Shown here piece after piece: positions 33,930 to 41,024 of a DNA stretch of 64,000 nucleotides. Position 1 is the stretch's first letter. Each line of letters starts with the position of its first letter. The stretch spans positions 1 to 64,000 of the forward strand of contig CAJXQJ010000012.1 in the NCBI GenBank assembly GCA_913058245.1, written 5' to 3'. The notes under the pieces were generated by a model, which saw only the letters and a list, made by a program, of their open reading frames with translations, was not told the origin of the DNA and did not search any database. The translations under genes and the position numbers were made by a program. This stretch comes from an uncultured Colwellia sp. Lineage in GTDB: Bacteria > Pseudomonadota > Gammaproteobacteria > Enterobacterales > Alteromonadaceae.

Positions 33930-34695
33930 ATTTACTGAGTTCCTCTCTAAAAAAATTTTCCAAATCTCGATTGTATTGCCGAACATCTTTGGAGGTTTGT
34001 ATAACATTATTTTCTGGCAAAATAGGCGAGTGGTCCACGACCATTGCAGAGAAATGTGCTTTTGTTTTCGGTATTCTATACCAAGGGGCATTCTTTGTTA
34101 ATGTTGAAGGTATGACCTTTAACAAAACTGAGGTAACATTTGCCTGGCATCTTATCGCAATATTGGCCGCGCCGCGCTGAAAATGCAGTTCATCGTCTAA
34201 TTTAGTTCTAGTACCTTGGGGAAAAATAATTAAATTATTACCTTCTCTTAATGACGACTCACAATCTTCCAATAGCCCCTCAGGATCTGCATTACTGATG
34301 TAACCGGTGTTGTTCACCACTCCCTTTAGAAATACATTTTTGAATAGATGTGTTTTAACAATACAATCGGCATTAGGGATCATTGATATCAAGACAACTA
34401 CGTCAATCAAAGATGGGTGATTTGCCATAATTAAATGACCGTTCAGTGATTTTAACTGCTGGGCTTGCTGCAAGTTAAACTTAAAAATACCAACAAATCC
34501 CATAAAACCAATAAAAAATTTAAAGGTGTAATGAACCGTTTTTCTAGCCACTCGCTTTTGTGATTTTTTATCGGAAATAATCAAACGCTGAATAGGAAAA
34601 ACAAAAAGTGAAAGTAATAAGCCGCCAAGACCAAAAAGAGAAAAACAGACACCTGTGGCAATAATACGCCAAAAATAATTGAGTTTATTAAGCAT
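33922..34695 (-). CDS. 1-acyl-glycerol-3-phosphate-acyltransferase-like protein (LPLAT)
   Basis: A 257-residue acyltransferase with an N-terminal membrane segment. The HxxxxD catalytic motif is NHPSLID, and the acceptor motif is IIFPQGTRT (family consensus FPEGTR, here Gln for Glu). It probably transfers an acyl or aryl-polyene chain from ACP to a lipid acceptor. It overlaps the upstream gene by 8 nt (ATGCTTAA) and the ACP gene by 8 nt. Confidence 0.88.
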   Translation of the reverse strand: MLNKLNYFWRIIATGVCFSLFGLGGLLLSLFVFPIQRLIISDKKSQKRVARKTVHYTFKFFIGFMGFVGIFKFNLQQAQQLKSLNGHLIMANHPSLIDVVVLISMIPNADCIVKTHLFKNVFLKGVVNNTGYISNADPEGLLEDCESSLREGNNLIIFPQGTRTKLDDELHFQRGAANIAIRCQANVTSVLLKVIPSTLTKNAPWYRIPKTKAHFSAMVVDHSPILPENNVIQTSKDVRQYNRDLENFFREELSKYG

Positions 34696-35422
34696 TTTTT
34701 TCTAACGTCCATTGATAATTTTTACTTGCCAGCACAATTTGTTGCTGTGTGCTGCAATACCACTGTGAAAATAATAATGACAACGGCATATTATCAATCA
34801 CGGCATTAGAAAATTGTTTAAAAGAAAAGCGAATAGATTGTTCATTCGTAGTTTTCTGTTCTTGGTCAGGTAAAGAAATCACCATAGAGATAGCATGCGA
34901 TAGCTGCTGCTCATCTTGAAAACCAAGGTAGGTTTCTGGCAGCTTCTGATCAGCATGAATAAAAAGAATTTCATCTGCTAAACCTGATTTCAGCCGAGCA
35001 TAAGCATCAACCAACGCCATCATAAAACTATCTTGTCCTGCAGAAATGGCGTTTATCGCCTGCTTATTGTTGGTTAAAATACTAAATAAGCTTGGTATGG
35101 CATTATGGACAGACAAACCAAATGCTGTTGGTGAAATGGCGTTCTTATCAGCTAAATCAGCTAAAAGTGTAGATGTTTTCGGCAGATCACCGTGTCGACT
35201 AGAAAAAACAATTGGTAAGTCTTGAACAACGTCAATTATCGAGTCATTAGCAACTTTTAGTGCCATTTTTGCAAATGGGCTTAAGCGACGGCGCTGCATC
35301 GCTGGAACAAAAGCTAATTTAGGCCAATTTAACTCTGTTTCATCTGAGTTTACAGCTTGTTCAATAGAAAGTTCATCACAGTGAGCATACCAAACACTTA
35401 AGTGGCGTATTTTGATATCCAT
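34688..35422 (-). CDS. apeC: Ketosynthase-like chain-length factor (ApeC-like)
   Basis: A truncated ketosynthase homologue (Ketoacyl-synt_2 type) of about 244 residues. It keeps the N-terminal KS fold (LAFVPAMQRRRLSPFAKMAL, LPIVFSSRHGDLPKT, SPTAFGLSVHNAIP), but the active-site Cys region reads AISAGQDSF, so it lacks the nucleophile. In aryl-polyene systems this subunit forms a heterodimer with the KS and sets chain length. ATG 35422 is preferred over 35440: it has TTGGGAA upstream while the earlier ATG has no ribosome site. It is the first gene of the operon. Confidence 0.86.
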   Translation of the reverse strand: MDIKIRHLSVWYAHCDELSIEQAVNSDETELNWPKLAFVPAMQRRRLSPFAKMALKVANDSIIDVVQDLPIVFSSRHGDLPKTSTLLADLADKNAISPTAFGLSVHNAIPSLFSILTNNKQAINAISAGQDSFMMALVDAYARLKSGLADEILFIHADQKLPETYLGFQDEQQLSHAISMVISLPDQEQKTTNEQSIRFSFKQFSNAVIDNMPLSLLFSQWYCSTQQQIVLASKNYQWTLEKNA

Positions 35423-35472
35423 TGTAAATTCCCAACACATGAAAAACTAAGCAGTAAAAAGTAGCGAGAAAT

Positions 35473-35518
35473 GTTATACAATAGGGGCCAACAAAGCAAT
35501 TAAAACAGTTGTTTTAAT
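35473..35518 (-). promoter_or_regulatory. Candidate aryl-polyene operon promoter with 20-bp palindrome
   Basis: On the minus strand a -10-like TATAAC (35478-35473) lies 15 bases after TTGCTT (35499-35494). Next to the -35 is a palindrome at 35499-35518, ATTAAAACA-GT-TGTTTTAAT, with perfect 9-bp arms. It sits in the divergent gap between the aryl-polyene operon and the phosphopantetheinyl transferase, so one regulator could control both. The promoter assignment is tentative; the palindrome is certain. Confidence 0.5.
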
Positions 35519-35581
35519 AAAAAATATATCAGCAAATTATCTTCTAACATCGGCATAATTTACTTTACGGGAATATTTCAA

Positions 35582-36301
35582 TTGCATAATGAATTTTTAA
35601 ACCCTTTTGCAAAGAATACCAAAATAAAAGATTTAACATTACCTTACTATGCCGTGTTTAACGCCAACAATATTTGTGAGAGTAGAATTGCTCTTTTAAT
35701 AGAAGAACTCCTTCATCGTGATGAGAAAATAGTTATCGCTAAAAGAAAAAAAATTACTGCTAAAAAAGAATATATTGCTAGTAGATTCCTAATAAAGTCA
35801 TTTATTTCACAATACTTAAATATCCCATATAAAGACCTACAACTCAGTTTTGATCAGAAATCAGTGCAATTAAACGCTATGTATCATAATTCAACTGTAG
35901 CCGTTAATATATCTCTAGCCCATTCAAAAGGTTTCATTTTCTTTGCTATCACCCGAGCTAACACTGATATCGGTATCGATATTGAATTTCAAAATCAACA
36001 TAGAGATACCCAAGCACTAATTAAAGCTTACTTTCATCCTGATGAATTAAGTACTTTGCTTGAAGGTAGCAAAGAGCAGTTTTATCAATATTGGGCACTT
36101 AAAGAAGCTTTAGCAAAAATCACAAAAAAAACTATTTTAGAAGTACTAAAGCAAAAGACTACCCAGCAGTTATCTCGCTTTCATCACATAAGTTTTCAAT
36201 ATCAGCAATTTGCATTAGCCATTGTGCAAACGGCACGGATTAAGCCGCAACCTATAAATCTAATTAACTTTGATGAGAAACTACAATTAAACTATGAATA
36301 A
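35582..36301 (+). CDS. 4'-phosphopantetheinyl transferase (Sfp/AcpT-type)
   Basis: This enzyme moves phosphopantetheine from CoA to the active Ser of carrier proteins. The 239-residue product has the two family signatures: TDIGIDIEF (Mg2+-binding acidic residues) near residue 130 and YWALKEALAKI near residue 177. It is divergent from the aryl-polyene operon, which encodes two ACPs, its probable substrates. The start is TTG 35582, about nine bases after GGGA; there is no in-frame ATG before the upstream stop. Confidence 0.9.
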   Translation: MHNEFLNPFAKNTKIKDLTLPYYAVFNANNICESRIALLIEELLHRDEKIVIAKRKKITAKKEYIASRFLIKSFISQYLNIPYKDLQLSFDQKSVQLNAMYHNSTVAVNISLAHSKGFIFFAITRANTDIGIDIEFQNQHRDTQALIKAYFHPDELSTLLEGSKEQFYQYWALKEALAKITKKTILEVLKQKTTQQLSRFHHISFQYQQFALAIVQTARIKPQPINLINFDEKLQLNYE

Positions 36302-37112
36302 ACTATTAGAGACTTATCGCTCGAATATTTGGCTCAAGTTATTTTGGTGGCTTGCGGTCATCATTCCTGGTATTCCATTTATCATATTCTCTGTAGGCTT
36401 TCAGTTATATGCCCATTGGCCAAGAGACTTTAGCCAAATAACCTCAATCACCGTTAACCCAAAGACGGAATACCTATCATTATCAGTTCATGGCGTGAAA
36501 GACAATCCAAAAAGCTGGAGTAACCGGCTACAAAATACGATTAAAAACACCAATGTCCAACAACTTGCTAAGTTTCAAAAAGCACAAGTTAGTTTATCTT
36601 GGCAGCCATATTCGGATAATGCCTTAGTATGCTCAGTAACAGGAAGAAACATTGGCGAACAGCTTGCAAACAAGGTAGCGAAGTTGCCCAATATTAAGGT
36701 AATTCACCTAATAGGGCACAGCTGTGGATCATTTGTTATCTATGGCTTGTGTGAAAAGTTAAAACAGATAAAACCAATGATCAGGGTTCAAAGTACTTAC
36801 CTTGATCCCGTAGCAATATACTCTGGGTTATTTTGGCAATATGGTGTTAATAATTTTGGCAGTTGTGCAGACTTTAGCGATAGCTATATTGATACTCAAG
36901 ATACAGTACCAGGCAGTAACCAAAACTTAAAGCATGCTTATACGTTTGATGTTACTGATATTCGATTAAAAAATAAACATCCTTATGCCCCGCATGCTTG
37001 GCCAACATTTTTCTATATTGATGCTTATAAGAATAATCAGATACCCATATTATCAGATGAAGATATAGAACTAAGCGATAAACTAAATAATGACAAGCTA
37101 ACAAAGTGGTGA
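36294..37112 (+). CDS. Membrane-anchored alpha/beta-hydrolase-like protein
   Basis: A 272-residue protein with an N-terminal membrane anchor (WLKLFWWLAVIIPGIPFIIFSVGF) and an external domain with alpha/beta-hydrolase features: LSVHGVKDNPKSW (oxyanion-type HG) and the nucleophile elbow HLIGHSCGSFVIYGL with Ser in GHSCG. The later AYTFDVTD and HPYAPHAWP segments may supply Asp and His. It overlaps the phosphopantetheinyl transferase gene by 8 nt (ATGAATAA), so they are co-transcribed. A lipase or esterase acting on the polyene lipid is possible but unproven. Confidence 0.7.
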   Translation: MNKLLETYRSNIWLKLFWWLAVIIPGIPFIIFSVGFQLYAHWPRDFSQITSITVNPKTEYLSLSVHGVKDNPKSWSNRLQNTIKNTNVQQLAKFQKAQVSLSWQPYSDNALVCSVTGRNIGEQLANKVAKLPNIKVIHLIGHSCGSFVIYGLCEKLKQIKPMIRVQSTYLDPVAIYSGLFWQYGVNNFGSCADFSDSYIDTQDTVPGSNQNLKHAYTFDVTDIRLKNKHPYAPHAWPTFFYIDAYKNNQIPILSDEDIELSDKLNNDKLTKW

Positions 37113-37179
37113 AAAAGTCATTCTACGCAACAATGCAGAGATGACATTTCGTTGTCTTAATTTATACGCTCTTTCACAT

Positions 37180-37206
37180 CCATGTGACCGCGATATACAG
37201 TTCTTC
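37180..37206. repeat. Degenerate copy A of a dispersed intergenic repeat
   Basis: A 27-base segment beginning CCATGTGACCGCGATATAC matches 57167-57193 at 21 of 27 positions without gaps. Both copies lie in gaps between convergent genes. It may be a remnant of a larger repeated intergenic element. Confidence 0.4.
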
Positions 37207-37217
37207 CTGAACATAAA

Positions 37218-37244
37218 AAAGCCATAAATAATATTTATGGCTTT
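37218..37244. terminator. Bidirectional terminator between hydrolase and lipoprotein genes
   Basis: AAAGCCATAAA / TTTATGGCTTT, 11-bp arms with a 5-base loop. On the minus strand the hairpin is followed by TTTTTATG, ending the lipoprotein transcript. Confidence 0.75.
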
Positions 37245-37265
37245 AAGATTAAGAGCAAAAATTAA

Positions 37266-37658
37266 TTACTTAGTCACATTTTGAACATCAATTGCTCTTA
37301 ATAAATTTGTTACCCAATTTGCGTATTGACGATGAATTTTTTCACCGTCATATTTTAAATTCAGTGAACTTTGATATTCAACGGTTAAATTCTTGTCGTC
37401 ATGTTTAATTAACACGACCAATTGATGTTTACGAATATCTAATGTCGCAAGAATCTCCCCTTCTGACTTTACTTTAGTTTTCCAACCTAAAGATGCTGCA
37501 GCTCTAATAATTGACCGCTCTACATCTTTTACTGTGCTCTTTGTATCGCCATATTGGGCAACAGGTTGATCGACATACTGTGGTACAGGGATAGTCGATT
37601 TACACCCAGTCAGTGCAACCAATGCAACAAATGCTGCTAAAAAGTAGATTTTTTTCAT
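37266..37658 (-). CDS. Small lipoprotein of unknown function
   Basis: A 130-residue protein with a lipoprotein signal MKKIYFLAAFVALVALTGC (lipobox LTGC, Cys19). The mature part contains a compact alpha/beta domain (KDVERSIIRAAASLGWKTKV, EGEILATLDIRKHQLVVLI, NLTVEYQSS, YANWVTNLLRAI), a pattern seen in several uncharacterised proteobacterial lipoproteins. It lies downstream of another lipoprotein gene (37691) with a 32-base gap, probably one transcript. Confidence 0.8.
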   Translation of the reverse strand: MKKIYFLAAFVALVALTGCKSTIPVPQYVDQPVAQYGDTKSTVKDVERSIIRAAASLGWKTKVKSEGEILATLDIRKHQLVVLIKHDDKNLTVEYQSSLNLKYDGEKIHRQYANWVTNLLRAIDVQNVTK

Positions 37659-37690
37659 TTTAAATTCCTTATTAATACCGGCAAGTTGAC

Positions 37691-38293
37691 CTACATGTGA
37701 TCCATGACTTCAATCGTCGCAGCTTGTTGCTTATCTAGTGATTTTTGTTTCCATTCAGGAAGATATTCATTCATTTTAGAGCTAATGCTATTGCCATTTT
37801 TAACAGCCCATTGCTCAGCCTTAAGACCACTCTTTACAAATTTACTGTCTGCTAGCATCTCTTTAAAGTCTTTAGAGTCATATTTAAATTTCGCAGTATC
37901 ATCATTTCGAACTGGGTGCATAGAAAAGCGAGCTTTCCAAAATCCCATTCTTGGTGTTACCACTGTGTAATAAGTTTTGCCTTCAGATACATTAGCTTTC
38001 AAAAAGTCAGCACTTTCTCCAACAACCATAAACATATGTTCACCAGGCGAAGTCATATAACTCACTTTGGTATCGTTTGAAACTATGCCTATAAACTCGG
38101 GGGTTCCAGACGTAACGTCATAAACAGATGCTTGTATTGCTTGACCAACAAATGCTGAACGAATAAATACAACTTGTGCTTTACCTGCTTGAGCATTAGT
38201 TTGAGTTTGCTCTGCAACTGGCTCCATTAAAGTAGATTGACACCCCGTCAATAAAAATAGAAATAGCGCACTAATTAAAAGATTTTTCATCAT
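37691..38293 (-). CDS. Lipoprotein, DUF2846-like
   Basis: A 200-residue protein with signal MMKNLLISALFLFLLTGC (lipobox LTGC). The domain AQVVFIRSAFVGQAIQASVYD ... GEHMFMVVGESADFLKANVSEGKTYYTVV resembles DUF2846 lipoproteins. The C-terminal about 60 residues are helical and charged. Function unknown; it is probably co-transcribed with the lipoprotein gene at 37266. Confidence 0.78.
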   Translation of the reverse strand: MMKNLLISALFLFLLTGCQSTLMEPVAEQTQTNAQAGKAQVVFIRSAFVGQAIQASVYDVTSGTPEFIGIVSNDTKVSYMTSPGEHMFMVVGESADFLKANVSEGKTYYTVVTPRMGFWKARFSMHPVRNDDTAKFKYDSKDFKEMLADSKFVKSGLKAEQWAVKNGNSISSKMNEYLPEWKQKSLDKQQAATIEVMDHM

Positions 38294-38388
38294 GATTTTC
38301 CCTAATAAATTATTATTTTTCCATCAACAAATATATCATATTTTCTTATTTAGATTACAGCTACCTGATGATTTTTCACTAAAAAGCA

Positions 38389-39753
38389 TCAACTTAAAAA
38401 ACGACAAATAAATTGTGCGCCACCATTCGGAACATTTTTCACCGATAAATCGCCTTTCATGCGTTTAGAAGCAGACTTCGCAATTGCTAAGCCTAAGCCT
38501 AAACCACCGGTTTTTCTGCTACGGCTTTTATCTAAACGGGCAAACGGGAAGAAAATAGTTTCCTGAAATTCTTCAGGAATACCAAGGCCATCGTCAATAA
38601 CATTAATTTCAATTTGGTTTTGAATTAACTGAACCGATATTTTTATCAATGCTTTGCCGTGACTTAAGGCATTTTTTATTAAGTTATCAAGTAATAAACG
38701 CAAATAAACTGGGTTGGTGGTTATTTCTAATTGAGCATCTATGTCGAGTTCAATTTCGATACCTGTTTCGCTAGATAACGATTGTACGCGTGACGAGATA
38801 AATGCAGCAAACTCTATGCTTTGGTAGTAATCACTTTCATCATCATCAACCGTGGCATTTAGCTTGGAGAATGCGACAACTTGACTGATCAGTTCATCGA
38901 TATCATCAATGTAGGTATCAATATTATCAAGTAAAGCAATATGTTTTTCATTCTCGCAACCTTTTCTTAATAAGCCCGCTGCTAACTGAATTCGGCTTAG
39001 TGGCGTTCGTACTTCATGTGGCACAGCTTGGGCGAAAATTTGGTTTTCTTGCACGGTATCAGCAATTGCACTTGCCATAGAATTAAAACTATAAGCTAAT
39101 TTATTTAACGGCTTGGTGAGTTGCTCATTCGCTCGAGTATCTAATTCACCAGCACCAAAAGTTTTTGTCGTCGTAACTAAGGCATTAATTTGTTTTTGTA
39201 GCTGCCGTACTGGCCAATAAATGGTAATTGAAATAATTAATAATAAAATCAGTACAAAAAATATAAAAACCGCTTCCGCTACATCTAAACCAGTGAAGCT
39301 TTCAATAATCTCTGCATTATCGCCTTCATGATGAGGTGACTGCATATTATCTGCAATCAATAGCTTAGCTTGAAACTGCGGATATGAATGAACGGCGAGC
39401 ATACCAGCATCATCCGCCAATTCATAAGTATCAACATCTAAAAAACTACCCAAATATTCACACTGCTGACAGTAGTCGATTTCATTTTCTGGCAACCAGC
39501 GGATATCAAAATCGGCTGAAAGGGGTAAATTAAAGTTATATTCAAGCGGCTTCTGTACTTTATTTACGTCAATTTGCCGACGAATTTCATTCGAAATATA
39601 AGTAGAGTCTCGTACAAAATCATTAATCGAATCTTGCTCCATCATACCTTCAACAAAATACTGAGTAAGAGCAAAACTAAAGACAACCGCAAATAATATA
39701 CTTAAGTACAGACGAGTAAAAAATGATGGAGAGAGTAGAGTAGGATTAGCCAT
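38389..39753 (-). CDS. Sensor histidine kinase, RstB/EnvZ-like
   Basis: A 454-residue membrane kinase: helix 1 at about 12-32, a periplasmic sensor to about 155 with a Cys-x2-Cys pair (DYCQQCEY), helix 2 at about 157-180, a HAMP region, H-box AVPHEVRTPLSRIQLAAGLL, N-box LLDNLIKNALSHG, G boxes DDGLGIPEEF and GGLGLGLAIAKS. The loss of a typical DExxHELRTP (here PHEVRTP) is minor. It overlaps the regulator gene by 8 nt. The RstB comparison rests on the partner regulator. The signal is unknown; envelope stress is plausible from the neighbouring genes. Confidence 0.88.
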   Translation of the reverse strand: MANPTLLSPSFFTRLYLSILFAVVFSFALTQYFVEGMMEQDSINDFVRDSTYISNEIRRQIDVNKVQKPLEYNFNLPLSADFDIRWLPENEIDYCQQCEYLGSFLDVDTYELADDAGMLAVHSYPQFQAKLLIADNMQSPHHEGDNAEIIESFTGLDVAEAVFIFFVLILLLIISITIYWPVRQLQKQINALVTTTKTFGAGELDTRANEQLTKPLNKLAYSFNSMASAIADTVQENQIFAQAVPHEVRTPLSRIQLAAGLLRKGCENEKHIALLDNIDTYIDDIDELISQVVAFSKLNATVDDDESDYYQSIEFAAFISSRVQSLSSETGIEIELDIDAQLEITTNPVYLRLLLDNLIKNALSHGKALIKISVQLIQNQIEINVIDDGLGIPEEFQETIFFPFARLDKSRSRKTGGLGLGLAIAKSASKRMKGDLSVKNVPNGGAQFICRFLS

Positions 39754-40432
39754 TAAGTAACATATAGCCTTTATTTCGCACTGTAGTAATTATTTTGTAA
39801 GGCATTTTGTCGTCGTTTAATTTCTTTCTAAGCATAGATATTCGCATATCGATAGAACGATCATTAAAGTCATAATCAATACCACGTAGTGCTTTACAGC
39901 AATCATCACGTGAAACCGGTATACCAATATTTTGTTCAAGTAAATTTAACATTTCATATTCTGAGCCTGTTAAATTTAATAACTCACCCGCTAAAAACAC
40001 TTCACGAGTTGCAGCATTAATATGTAATTTACTGTGTTTCTCATTCGTTATGTCAACATTTGATGCCTGTGAACGCCTAATTAACGCTTCAATTCTCGCC
40101 ACTAAAATATGTGGCTTCAATGGCTTGCTTAGAAAATCGTCAGCACCTAATTTTAAAAGGCTCACTTCACTAACATCATCATCACTTGCAGTTAAAACAA
40201 GAATAGGTGCTCGGTAAAATAAGCGAGCTCTTTTGCATATTTCTAAGCCATTTAAACCAGGTAACATCAAATCAAGAATAACTAGATCAGGATGATAGCT
40301 TTTAATTGCTGCTAATGCGTCACCACCATCATTAATTATCTTACTTTCATAACCTTCAGCCTCTAAATACATAGCGGTTAAACGAGATATTTCGGCATCA
40401 TCTTCAACAATTAGAATTTTCATTTCATTCAT
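39746..40432 (-). CDS. OmpR-family response regulator, RstA-like
   Basis: A 228-residue regulator. The receiver has the acidic pair IVEDDAE, phospho-acceptor Asp in DLVILDLMLPG, LTASDDD and the Lys in DFLSKPLKP. The C-terminal winged helix has LTGSEYEMLNLLEQN, CCKALRGIDYDFNDRSIDMRISMLRKKL and VRNKGYML, close to E. coli RstA. It is divergent from dgkA; the gap holds a phased CTTAC array at 40494-40539 that suits an OmpR-type dimer, suggesting autoregulation and control of dgkA and the gene at 41012. Confidence 0.9.
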   Translation of the reverse strand: MNEMKILIVEDDAEISRLTAMYLEAEGYESKIINDGGDALAAIKSYHPDLVILDLMLPGLNGLEICKRARLFYRAPILVLTASDDDVSEVSLLKLGADDFLSKPLKPHILVARIEALIRRSQASNVDITNEKHSKLHINAATREVFLAGELLNLTGSEYEMLNLLEQNIGIPVSRDDCCKALRGIDYDFNDRSIDMRISMLRKKLNDDKMPYKIITTVRNKGYMLLNG

Positions 40433-40493
40433 AAAACCTCACTTAAGCTTGGTGACCGATTCTACTGCTAAAAGTTCCTGAATATAAGGGTTT

Positions 40494-40539
40494 CTTACAT
40501 ACGCTTACATAGCAAAAACAACACTTACAGAGCCTTACT
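40494..40539. promoter_or_regulatory. Phased CTTAC direct repeats, candidate response-regulator binding site
   Basis: CTTACA or CTTACT begins at 40494, 40504, 40524 and 40534, i.e. at 10-bp spacing with one turn skipped; an inverted GTAAGG follows at 40542. Direct half-sites spaced one helical turn are the normal target of OmpR/PhoB-family regulators. The array lies between the regulator gene (start 40432) and dgkA (start 40650). Confidence 0.65.
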
Positions 40540-40649
40540 TTGTAAGGTATTTCAGCTTGCTATTCTGCTCAAAAATTCTCGCTATGAGTAAATGAGAAAG
40601 GCATTAAATTCAAGCCTCTCATTTACATAGCCAATGCGGAGCAAAACTA

Positions 40650-41024
40650 ATGCAATCTAACTACCAAATAAAAAAACAGGGTATGACCCGAGTTTTATCG
40701 GCATTCAATAACACCTATAAAGGCTTAGTTTGGATGAGTAAATATGAAGCGGCTTTCAAACAAGAGCTGCTATTAATCATGATTTTGATACCACTAAGTT
40801 TAATTTTAGGAGTATCTCCATTAGAGCACTTAGCTTTAGTTATTTCATTACTTTTTGTTTTATTTGCGGAAACCCTAAATACCGCAATTGAATCAGTTGT
40901 CGACCGCATAGGTTTTGAATATCACCAATTATCAGGGCTAGCGAAAGATCTTGGCTCTGCTGCTGTATTGATCAGTTTTACCATCGCCATTGCAACATGG
41001 GGGGTTATATTATGGAATCTATAA
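40650..41024 (+). CDS. dgkA: Diacylglycerol kinase DgkA
   Basis: A 124-residue inner-membrane kinase that phosphorylates diacylglycerol to phosphatidate. Family features: AFNNTYKGLVWMSKYEAAFKQEL, three helices, and the signature AETLNTAIESVVDRIG. GGAG lies eight bases before the ATG. The gene overlaps the next one by 13 nt. That neighbour is a phosphoglycerol-transferase-like enzyme which would release diacylglycerol from phosphatidylglycerol, so DgkA would recycle its by-product. Confidence 0.95.
   Translation: MQSNYQIKKQGMTRVLSAFNNTYKGLVWMSKYEAAFKQELLLIMILIPLSLILGVSPLEHLALVISLLFVLFAETLNTAIESVVDRIGFEYHQLSGLAKDLGSAAVLISFTIAIATWGVILWNL

Noticed and set aside
33930..34091. N-terminal extension of the ApeE-like carrier protein
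   Set aside because: The extension lies wholly within the acyltransferase gene in another frame and is unlike any ACP; a good ribosome site precedes ATG 33929.
18912..35422. Primary fatty-acid synthesis (fab) cluster
   Set aside because: It lacks fabD, fabH and plsX and contains ammonia-lyase, exporter, LolA-like, DUF3261 and glycosyltransferase genes specific to aryl-polyene loci.
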